From Pseudoalteromonas atlantica (GTDB lineage Bacteria; Pseudomonadota; Gammaproteobacteria; Enterobacterales; Alteromonadaceae): 64,000 nucleotides of DNA. Each line of letters opens with the position of its first letter. Position 1 is the first letter of the stretch. The notes below the pieces were generated by a model. That model made no database searches. It was not told the origin of the DNA and saw nothing but the letters and a program-made list of their open reading frames with translations. A program made the position numbers and the translations under genes. The stretch is from the NCBI GenBank assembly GCA_007988745.1, contig BJUT01000001.1, positions 420,328-484,327 of the forward strand, read 5' to 3'. Below are positions 47,462-54,849 of this stretch, piece by piece.

Positions 47462-49783
47462 TTATTTTTTCTGGTCGGTCCACAGCAGACTACCAATTGC
47501 GGGTAATAGCAGTACCGCACCTAACATATTTACTAAAAACATGAAGGTAAGCAGTATTCCCATATCTACTTGAAACTTAAGATCAGAGAATATCCACGTA
47601 CTAACACCTATCGCAAGGGTAATACCGGTAAACAATACAGCACTGCCACGCTCAACAAGGGCATTACGGTACGCCACGCTCAGCGGTACGTTTTGCTTAA
47701 GTTGGCCCATCATCGAAGAAAGTATATAAATACCGTAATCCACACCAATACCTACACCTAGGGCTATAACAGGTAAAGTAGATACCGTTAAGCCAATTTC
47801 TAATTGCACCATAAGTGCTTGTGCAAGAGTTGATACAATATACAGAGGTAATACCACTGCAATTGTCGCTTTTACGCTCTTAAAGCTTAACAAACACAAA
47901 ATAATAACCGCGCCGTAAACGTACAGCATCATCGGAATTTGCGCCGCAGAAACAGACTCGTTTGTTGCTGCCATCACCCCTACAGGCCCAGACGCTAACT
48001 TGAAGGCTAACTTGTCTGTGCCTTCTTCTTGTGCAAATTGCTTAACACGTTGAATAACGGTATCGATTGTATTTGCTTTGTGATCATCTAAAAATATAAT
48101 CACCGGCATGACTGAGCAATCACCATTAAGTAACCCTGTGCTTGTTTCTACACGGGCTGTTGATTGCACTAAGCTGGCTGAATTACGCGGTAAGCTTTGC
48201 CATTTTAAGTTACCTTCGTTGTAACCTGCGTTAACCGACTGCGCCACAGAGCTTAAACTAACCGCCGATTGTACGCCTGGCACGTTTTCTACCTTGTACT
48301 GAAAACGGCTAATGCGCGCCATCACATCGTGCTCTGTACACGCCGCTGGGTAAGCCTCAACAATCACTTTTAAAATATCCGACGAAATAGTGTATTTGTC
48401 CGATATTAAAAAAGTATCTTGATTGTAGCGAGCATCTTGATGCAGCGAAGGCGCACCTGCATGTAAATCACCAATTCGCATTTTATCTGCTTGCCAGTAA
48501 CCTAAGGCAAATAACACCAGCGTAAAACCAATAATCATTTTTGCGGTTTTAGGGTCTGTGGCTTTTACTAATAAATCGCGTATCGCATCTAGCATATTTG
48601 GCTTTTGCGCATCGCCTGATTGAATATGCACAGTGTTGGCAAAATTCATATACGAGGCCCACACTGGCAATAAAATTAAATTAGTAAATATAATAACCGC
48701 AACACCTAAACTTGCTGTGATTGCAAGTTCACGAATAATACCTATATCAATAGTCAGCAGGGTTAAAAAGCCCACCGTGTCTGAAAGCAGCGCAATACCA
48801 CCAGGTACAAGTAATGCTCTAAAGCTTGATTGACAACAAATGCGGGTACTTTTGCCCTCACCTACTTTTTTACCAATGGCGTTGATCATCTGCACGCCGT
48901 GGCTTACACCAATCGCAAATACTAAAAACGGCACCAATATAGACATAGGGTCGAGTCCAAAACCTAAACTCGACAGCAAACCCATTTGCCAGATTACGGC
49001 AATAATTGAACACGCTATAGGTAGAATGGTGAGCTTTAAACTGCCACAAAATAGCCATACCATAATAAAGGTAAAACCAATGGCAATAGCAAAAAATAGC
49101 ACAACGCCTTTTGCCCCTTGAGCGATATCGCCGGCCATTTTGGCAAATCCAATAATATGAATACTGACTTTATCTGTACTTAAAGGCTCTCTTACTTGCG
49201 TTTCTAACTTATCTGCAAATGCCAGTGTATCTAGCTTTTGCTGAGTTTGCGGGTCGGTTTCTAGTAGCTGCGCGGTCACCATGGCACATGAGTAATCGCT
49301 GGCAATCATTCGCCCTACTACTTTTGCTTTTTCAATGTTTTCTTTAACTACCGCTAAACCTTTTTGGTCGGCTTTAAAGTTTGCAGGAATAATTGGGCCG
49401 CCAGCAAAACCATCTTCAACCACTTCGACAAAACGCGCACTGGGCGCAAAAATAGAGTTAACTAATGGGCGGTTTACACCAGGAATAAAATACAGTTGAT
49501 CGTGTACTGCTTTTAACTGGGTGAAAAATTCGGGGTTAAAAATATTGCCACTGTCATCACACACCGAAATTAAAATGCTATTTGCGCCACCAAATTGTTT
49601 TTCGTGTTTGGTGTACACTTTCATGTATTCGTGATTTAGCGGAATATTTTTGTTAAACGAGGCGTCTAATTCAATATGAGTGGCTTTATAGCCTAAAAAA
49701 CATGTGATTAGCGCAAAAGCGATCAACATGATAGTACGGTGTCTAAACACCGCCTTTTCTAAAAAATCTAAAAACGTATGCAT
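47462..49783 (-). CDS. RND/MMPL-family exporter (HAE3-like)
   Basis: 773 residues, a two-fold MMPL/SSD-type proton-driven transporter. TM1 about 16-34, first periplasmic domain about 35-215, TM cluster about 225-390, TM7 near 418, second periplasmic domain about 440-620, last TM cluster about 625-765. The second half keeps a charged TM motif, GVGIGVDYGIYIL (about 685), whereas the equivalent place in the first half is FAIGVSHGVQMINAIG (about 290), without the acidic residue. No membrane-fusion protein or TolC partner is encoded nearby. It overlaps the YCF48 gene by one base and is the last gene of the DUF1302-DUF1329-YCF48-RND cluster. Substrate unknown; lipids or hydrophobic molecules are likely by family. 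Confidence 0.88.
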   Translation of the reverse strand: MHTFLDFLEKAVFRHRTIMLIAFALITCFLGYKATHIELDASFNKNIPLNHEYMKVYTKHEKQFGGANSILISVCDDSGNIFNPEFFTQLKAVHDQLYFIPGVNRPLVNSIFAPSARFVEVVEDGFAGGPIIPANFKADQKGLAVVKENIEKAKVVGRMIASDYSCAMVTAQLLETDPQTQQKLDTLAFADKLETQVREPLSTDKVSIHIIGFAKMAGDIAQGAKGVVLFFAIAIGFTFIMVWLFCGSLKLTILPIACSIIAVIWQMGLLSSLGFGLDPMSILVPFLVFAIGVSHGVQMINAIGKKVGEGKSTRICCQSSFRALLVPGGIALLSDTVGFLTLLTIDIGIIRELAITASLGVAVIIFTNLILLPVWASYMNFANTVHIQSGDAQKPNMLDAIRDLLVKATDPKTAKMIIGFTLVLFALGYWQADKMRIGDLHAGAPSLHQDARYNQDTFLISDKYTISSDILKVIVEAYPAACTEHDVMARISRFQYKVENVPGVQSAVSLSSVAQSVNAGYNEGNLKWQSLPRNSASLVQSTARVETSTGLLNGDCSVMPVIIFLDDHKANTIDTVIQRVKQFAQEEGTDKLAFKLASGPVGVMAATNESVSAAQIPMMLYVYGAVIILCLLSFKSVKATIAVVLPLYIVSTLAQALMVQLEIGLTVSTLPVIALGVGIGVDYGIYILSSMMGQLKQNVPLSVAYRNALVERGSAVLFTGITLAIGVSTWIFSDLKFQVDMGILLTFMFLVNMLGAVLLLPAIGSLLWTDQKK

Positions 49784-50778
49784 TAAGGGTTCAACTCCTT
49801 CACTTTAATGCCATCTTCTGTTGCCATGACTAATTTATTATTAATTATTACGCCATCAAGAATAGCTTTACCATCGGGGCGTTGTTCATGTGTAAGTAAG
49901 CCGTCTTTTAAATGAAAGATCACACCACTATTTGCTAGCAGTAACCAATGTTCATTATTGTAATTTATAATGTTATTAACCGTGGCCGTTTTAACATTTT
50001 CAAAATGCTGCCATTGTTGTTCATTTTTATTTTTAGCAAATACATTTCCTCTGAGCCCTGCCACAATTTCTTGCTGCGGATCTGATGCTACCGCAAAAAA
50101 AGAACCTGGGTAAATTTCATCAAGGCGTTGCCATGTTTGACCATTATCACTGCTTTTGGCCATTAACCCCATTTCACCGACTAACATCAAACCACTGTCT
50201 GTTTTTTCAATACGGTTAAAATGAGGCAGTATAGATGTTGTTTCAGCTTCGTAGCCTTGAGGATCATTTTCTTTTAAATCATTCAAATACTCTCTATCTT
50301 CACTAAACAGTAAAGAGTCTAAAAAGCGTTTATGCCAGTGCTTGCCGCCATCACTGGTTTGATAAAACATGCCATAAGCGCCAACAGCAAAACCATTTGA
50401 GTCATCTTCAAAGTAAATATCTAAACACGGCTTATCAAGCTCTGGCTTTGCTTGTTGTAATTGCCAATTTAAACCACCATCGGTGGTATTAATTATTGTG
50501 GCATCGTGCCCGCACGCCCACCCATGAGTCTCATTAGAAAAATCGACAGCCGTTAGCAATACCTGTGTAGGGACGCTTTGCGCTTGCTGCCATTGCTCAG
50601 CGTTTTTGCTTGTTATTACCGTACCGTGCTTACCTACAGCCACTAACCCTGCACCTGTATTCGTAATATCAGTTAGTAGGGTTTTATTTGCGTTGATTGC
50701 GCTAATAGCATACTGAGGTGCATCTTGTGCAATACTCGCACCGCTTATGATCAGGCTGGCATATACCAAATACTTCAT
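49783..50778 (-). CDS. YCF48/BNR-repeat exported beta-propeller protein
   Basis: 331 residues with a signal peptide (MKYLVYASLIISGASIAQ). It contains at least five propeller-type repeats: AVGKHGTVITSKNAEQW (about 47), ACGHDATIINTTDGGLNW (about 89), AVGAYGMFYQTSDGGKHW (about 130), LVGEMGLMAKSSDNGQTW (about 199) and AGLRGNVFAKNKNEQQW (about 235). This is the signature of YCF48/Ycf48-like (photosystem II assembly factor-like) proteins, which in non-photosynthetic bacteria have no photosynthetic role. Presumably periplasmic, a partner or assembly factor for the RND transporter, with which it overlaps by one base (inference). Confidence 0.85.
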   Translation of the reverse strand: MKYLVYASLIISGASIAQDAPQYAISAINANKTLLTDITNTGAGLVAVGKHGTVITSKNAEQWQQAQSVPTQVLLTAVDFSNETHGWACGHDATIINTTDGGLNWQLQQAKPELDKPCLDIYFEDDSNGFAVGAYGMFYQTSDGGKHWHKRFLDSLLFSEDREYLNDLKENDPQGYEAETTSILPHFNRIEKTDSGLMLVGEMGLMAKSSDNGQTWQRLDEIYPGSFFAVASDPQQEIVAGLRGNVFAKNKNEQQWQHFENVKTATVNNIINYNNEHWLLLANSGVIFHLKDGLLTHEQRPDGKAILDGVIINNKLVMATEDGIKVKELNP

Positions 50779-50865
50779 AAATTTTAATCGCCTTGAACTG
50801 AAGAATTGTTTGTCTGTTTGCTGAGGAAAATCCTGCGTGTCGTATAGACAAACGCGATGAGAAAG

Positions 50866-50894
50866 AAAAAAGCAGCTAACGGGCTGTTAGCTGC
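50866..50894 (-). terminator. Terminator after the DUF1329 gene, inside the cluster
   Basis: On the minus strand GCAGCTAAC / GTTAGCTGC (9-bp stem, loop AGCCC) is followed by TTTTTTCTTTC, 11 bases after the DUF1329 stop. It splits the cluster into DUF1302-DUF1329 and YCF48-RND parts, either fully or as a partial read-through terminator. Confidence 0.85.
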
Positions 50895-50905
50895 ATATTA
50901 CGTTG

Positions 50906-52270
50906 TTATCTACCTTCACGGCGTAATGCGCTTGAAGTAAATTCGTTATCGTTAAACGACTCTGAAAAGTCGTACATTTTTTCTTGGTTATCTAAACCAA
51001 TAGCTAAGTAACGGCGCGAATTTAAATCATGATACACTTCTAAGGTACTCCACTGCGTAGGTACTTCGTAGTAGTTTAAGCCATATGCCATTGCTACACG
51101 ATAAAGCTGGTCGCGATTATCATAAATATCGGTCACTTGTACTTGCCAGCTATCTTCATCAATATAAAACACGCGTTTTTTATAAATATGGCGTGTATCA
51201 TCTTTTAAGTTAGCTTCAACCACCCATACACGGTGCTTTTCATAACGCGTATGCTCTGGATTAATGTGGCCGGGTTTTAAAATATCATCGTACTCTAGTT
51301 TATCACTGTGTAACTTGTAGCTATTGTACGGAATATATAGCTCTTGCTTACCTTTTAACGTCCAGTTGTAACGGTTAGGTGAGCCATTAAACATATCAAA
51401 ATCATCGGTAGTACGTAAGCTATCTGCGGCTGTACCTGGAGCGTCATATGCAACATTTGGTGCACGACGAACACGACGCTGACCTGAGTTATATGTCCAC
51501 GCTTGGCGAGGCGTTAAAATTTGATCCATGGTTTCGTGTACAAGTAGCGCTGTACCGGCAAGGCGTGCTGGCTCTGTCACCTTTTGCTTAAATTTAAACA
51601 AAATGTTTGAGTCTTGAAGCTCTGCAGGAGTCGCTTTAGGATCTGAATATTTAACCAATAGTTGTTCATCAAAGCCAACATAATTGTACGAACCCGATGC
51701 GGTGGGTGCAGCTTGTCCACCAAAACGCTCTATTGATTGTCCACGATAGCGTAATAAGTGATTCCAAATAGCTTCTAAGCCAGATTTAGGAATAGGAAAT
51801 GGAATACCAATTGCGGTATTTTTTATTCCGTTGCCACCTTCAATAAGCTCAGCCGTTGCAGCAAACTCTTTTGTTGCATCGTATACAAACTGTGGGTAAG
51901 ACGCAGAGCGGCGCGTTTCATAAACAGGCATTTTAAACGTATCTGGGTATGCTTCAAATAAAGCAATTTGACCAGGGCTTAAGTTAGCTTTGTACTTATC
52001 AAGGTTTGTTTTATCAATGGTAAACAACACTTTGTCCGCAGAATACGGGTCTAAATGGTGCATCCCTGGCTCATAACCTTCTGGTGCAGATGTAATACCG
52101 CCATTCCACGCTGGAATTGACCCATCAGCATTGGCTGCTTTTTCTGCGCCAAATGGCGTTAAGTCTTGTCCTAAACGTGCAAGTTCTTCAGCGCTCATTT
52201 TTGCCATTGCCGCTGAACTTAAAAACATGCTACACAAAGCGGTAGCGATGAGGGTAGGTTTTTTAATCAT
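50906..52270 (-). CDS. DUF1329 periplasmic protein (LolA/LolB-like fold family)
   Basis: 454 residues. Signal peptide MIKKPTLIATALCSMFLSSA (cleavage near AMA-K, residue 23), then the DUF1329 start ELARLGQDLTPFGAEKAANA and GSIPAWNGG (about 50-58). Later segments RRVRRAPNVAYDAPG (about 266) and YKKRVFYIDEDSWQVQVTDIYDNR (in pieces, about 362-385) are typical. From memory, DUF1329 structures resemble the lipoprotein-sorting factors LolA/LolB, which carry acyl chains across the periplasm. It is paired with the DUF1302 gene 13 bases upstream, as in many Gram-negative bacteria. No lipobox is visible, so soluble periplasmic. Confidence 0.88.
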   Translation of the reverse strand: MIKKPTLIATALCSMFLSSAAMAKMSAEELARLGQDLTPFGAEKAANADGSIPAWNGGITSAPEGYEPGMHHLDPYSADKVLFTIDKTNLDKYKANLSPGQIALFEAYPDTFKMPVYETRRSASYPQFVYDATKEFAATAELIEGGNGIKNTAIGIPFPIPKSGLEAIWNHLLRYRGQSIERFGGQAAPTASGSYNYVGFDEQLLVKYSDPKATPAELQDSNILFKFKQKVTEPARLAGTALLVHETMDQILTPRQAWTYNSGQRRVRRAPNVAYDAPGTAADSLRTTDDFDMFNGSPNRYNWTLKGKQELYIPYNSYKLHSDKLEYDDILKPGHINPEHTRYEKHRVWVVEANLKDDTRHIYKKRVFYIDEDSWQVQVTDIYDNRDQLYRVAMAYGLNYYEVPTQWSTLEVYHDLNSRRYLAIGLDNQEKMYDFSESFNDNEFTSSALRREGR

Positions 52271-52283
52271 ACTAATATTACCC

Positions 52284-54377
52284 CTAAATTGAATATTTTA
52301 AATTGAAAGAAACGTAGTCACGATCTGAGAAAGTATTGATATCGCCACCACCCCAAAATGAGTTGTAGCTCACATCAAGTGACCATGCATTTTGGTAATT
52401 AAAGTTCATCGTTACACCCAACGATTTACGGTCTTCAATAAACAAGAACATAGGATCAGGTGTGTTACCGTTTACATCATGAGAAAATACAAATCGTGGA
52501 GAGAAGTTAATGCCATTGTAAAGGTTAAAGTAATCACCTTTAGCAATTAGGCGGTAACCCCAAGATGATGCCGTTGCAAACGACTTTTCTTCTGGCCCAT
52601 TAGAAAGGCCTAGTTGTAATGTTGTGTAGTCAGTAGTGCCTGGGCCTGTGATCACACCACTTCGACCTGTACCCGACACATTTAAACGCATTTCGTCGTA
52701 ATCAGGCATATCATGAATTTTCACAGCACCTACTTCACCTACTACAGCCCAGCTATCAGCACCTAATGACGGGCCAAATAAATGTGTTGCAGTAAACTGA
52801 ATTTGTGATGTATCGCGTTCAATATAACCTTGTGCAACTTCACCTGCCGCTACAGAGCTAATCGCATCACCAAAACTCATTTGCGAAATACCCGCAAAGT
52901 CTGGGCGAATACCGGCAAGCGCCAATTGTTCAGGCATGGCGGTATAAAGTAGCTCTACATCATCAATTTGTAACGGTTCGTCTTTACGAAATGCAAACTC
53001 ACCAGCAAACGCGGTTTCGCCAATTGTGGTGTTAAAGCTTAAACCGTAAAGTTTAATATCTTCTGGGTAATCATTTTCTGCTTTTGAAAACGCAACTAAA
53101 TCTGCCACGTTGTCATCTGTAATTTCTGTTGTTGCAATCATCGCTAAATCTTGTGCGATGGCAGCTTGAGAAAAGTTAGATACACGACCAGAAATTAGCG
53201 GACGTCGACTATGGTAGTTAACGTGGTATAACGCCACTTCTGTGTCGTTCCACTCTGGTAAAAATACACCTAAACGTAAACCATATTGGCCGCCGTCATC
53301 TGGCTCTGTTTTACCGTTATCGCCTTTCCCCTTAAGCGCAACTTTAGTTGGATGAGCTAAATACATGTTTGCAAGCAGGGCTTGACCTTCAGCACTTGTT
53401 GGGTCAATACCCTGTGCAGCGGCTACCTGAGCAAAGTTAGTATAAAGGTTATTAAGGCTGTCGGTTAAAAAGGCCATATCAATGTCAGGGTTAGAAGTAA
53501 AACCTAACTGCACATTTTGCTGATAGCCGTTTTCTGCTGCAAAGTCATTGGTAGAAAAATAAGTACCCGCAGCCGGTAGGCGAGTTTCATGCCATTGGTA
53601 CTGATAAAAACCTTCTAAAGTAATATTTTCAGTGATCCCTAATGACGCCCAAAGCATACCTACAGGAATAAATGCTTCTTTAAGCTCAGCACCTGGCGCT
53701 TTTAAGCGGTCAATATCGACCGGGTTTACGTTAATACCATGAGAGATAAGTGTACTCTCACCCCAGTTAACTACTTGTTGACCAAGGCGAATTGACAGCG
53801 GGTTATTGCCATCGTTTAAGTCAAAATTTGCCCAAACGTAGGCATCTAATAAACGAATGTCGGCACAGCTTTGCTCTTTTGTGTCGTCATCATCACATGG
53901 ATCTACGCCTTGTCCTGAGGTTGGGTTAACGTAGGCTCTATCACCATCCATTAACTCAAAATCGTAAAAGTACATAAAACGTGTGAATAAGCCGTAGTTA
54001 TCTTTACTAATTGAAAGGTCGTGTGTTCCTTTCAATAATTTTGAAAACGAATCACCGCTATCAAAATTAAGATTACCTGCATCGCCATTATTAGAGTAAG
54101 AGCCTGGTTGAGCCCAAACATCTTGAGAAGAATAAATTGTATTTAATGAAGGATTATACCCAGTCCAATCAAATGCAGGATTATTGCTTTTACCAATAAT
54201 GTCGAAATCTCTGTCTTCAACACGGACGCTTTGACCATAGGAAAAAGTTGAGTCGAAGGTGACATCAAAGCCCCCTACCTCAAAATTTGCTGCATTCGCT
54301 GCTGCAGATAAACCTAAGCTTGCGGCTGCTAAACCTATAGCTATTTTGTTTTTAACAAAAAGCGATCTTCTTATCAT
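52284..54377 (-). CDS. DUF1302 outer-membrane beta-barrel protein
   Basis: 697 residues from ATG 54375-54377 (MIRRSLFVKNKIAIGLAAAS), with a GGGG-type ribosome site; the frame runs back to a TTG at 54416 without support. Signal peptide about 1-29 (cleaved after AANA). The mature part starts FEVGGFDVTFDSTFSYGQSV and alternates short hydrophobic/polar strands to the end, which fits a porin-like barrel. RLGQQVVNWGESTLISHGIN (about 192) is the most characteristic DUF1302 segment. First gene of the cluster; probably the outer-membrane component. Its promoter candidate and an 18-bp palindrome lie upstream. Confidence 0.88.
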   Translation of the reverse strand: MIRRSLFVKNKIAIGLAAASLGLSAAANAANFEVGGFDVTFDSTFSYGQSVRVEDRDFDIIGKSNNPAFDWTGYNPSLNTIYSSQDVWAQPGSYSNNGDAGNLNFDSGDSFSKLLKGTHDLSISKDNYGLFTRFMYFYDFELMDGDRAYVNPTSGQGVDPCDDDDTKEQSCADIRLLDAYVWANFDLNDGNNPLSIRLGQQVVNWGESTLISHGINVNPVDIDRLKAPGAELKEAFIPVGMLWASLGITENITLEGFYQYQWHETRLPAAGTYFSTNDFAAENGYQQNVQLGFTSNPDIDMAFLTDSLNNLYTNFAQVAAAQGIDPTSAEGQALLANMYLAHPTKVALKGKGDNGKTEPDDGGQYGLRLGVFLPEWNDTEVALYHVNYHSRRPLISGRVSNFSQAAIAQDLAMIATTEITDDNVADLVAFSKAENDYPEDIKLYGLSFNTTIGETAFAGEFAFRKDEPLQIDDVELLYTAMPEQLALAGIRPDFAGISQMSFGDAISSVAAGEVAQGYIERDTSQIQFTATHLFGPSLGADSWAVVGEVGAVKIHDMPDYDEMRLNVSGTGRSGVITGPGTTDYTTLQLGLSNGPEEKSFATASSWGYRLIAKGDYFNLYNGINFSPRFVFSHDVNGNTPDPMFLFIEDRKSLGVTMNFNYQNAWSLDVSYNSFWGGGDINTFSDRDYVSFNLKYSI

Positions 54378-54452
54378 TGTGTATCCCCCCTGTCGTGGGT
54401 AATTATGTGTGATCAAGTTATTGTTTTTAGTGTAATCTTAACGATAGAAGCG

Positions 54453-54483
54453 ATTATAAAAAATTACAAATGGTCGCGTTCAA
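54453..54483 (-). promoter_or_regulatory. Candidate promoter of the DUF1302 cluster
   Basis: On the minus strand TTGAAC (54478-54483), 19-base spacer, and a perfect TATAAT (54453-54458). The long spacer suggests a weak, activator-dependent promoter. A start near 54446 gives a leader of about 70 bases. Confidence 0.4.
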
Positions 54484-54519
54484 TCAATTATTATATTTTT
54501 TGAGCTGACGTTTACGTAT

Positions 54520-54537
54520 TGGTAAGACGTCATACCA
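54520..54537. promoter_or_regulatory. Near-perfect 18-bp palindrome upstream of the DUF1302 cluster
   Basis: TGGTAAGACGTCATACCA: the arms TGGTA/TACCA and the core GACGTC are symmetric, 16 of 18 positions. It lies about 37 bases upstream of the candidate -35 box, a position typical of an activator site. No regulator gene is adjacent, so the protein is unknown. Confidence 0.5.
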
Positions 54538-54627
54538 GATAATTTATACACGTAAATTAACAATAGAACAAATTGAAATTAACAAAAAGATAATATTTTT
54601 ATGTATCTATAACATAAAAACAGCAGG

Positions 54628-54849
54628 TTAGGCGATACGTTCGAGGCGAATAAATTTATTCTCGGGGGTAAGTAAAAGTCTAAAACGCCCTCTTATTCCT
54701 ATAGATGAAATGTAAGGGCGTAAGTGCGAGGCGGCAAAACGTATTGTTTTACCGTTATCCTCAACCACTTGTACTGAGCTAAAACGACCATGGTAGTAGT
54801 CCATGCATTTGTTATAGCTCAGGTGTAAAGAAAAGTAATACTCAATCAT
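54628..54849 (-). CDS. DUF2835 small protein
   Basis: 73 residues of unknown function, recognised as DUF2835-like: MIEYYFSLHLSYNKCMDYYH, then a basic beta-rich core (TIRFAASHLRPYI, GIRGRFRLLL) and ENKFIRLERIA at the end. No signal or membrane segment; basic and small, so possibly nucleic-acid or complex binding, but this is a guess. It begins immediately after the pepN stop, so it is the second gene of a pepN transcript. Confidence 0.82.
   Translation of the reverse strand: MIEYYFSLHLSYNKCMDYYHGRFSSVQVVEDNGKTIRFAASHLRPYISSIGIRGRFRLLLTPENKFIRLERIA

Noticed and set aside
49783-50778. YCF48 protein as evidence of a photosynthetic organism
   Set aside because: YCF48/BNR-type propellers occur widely in non-photosynthetic bacteria; nothing else here is photosynthetic.
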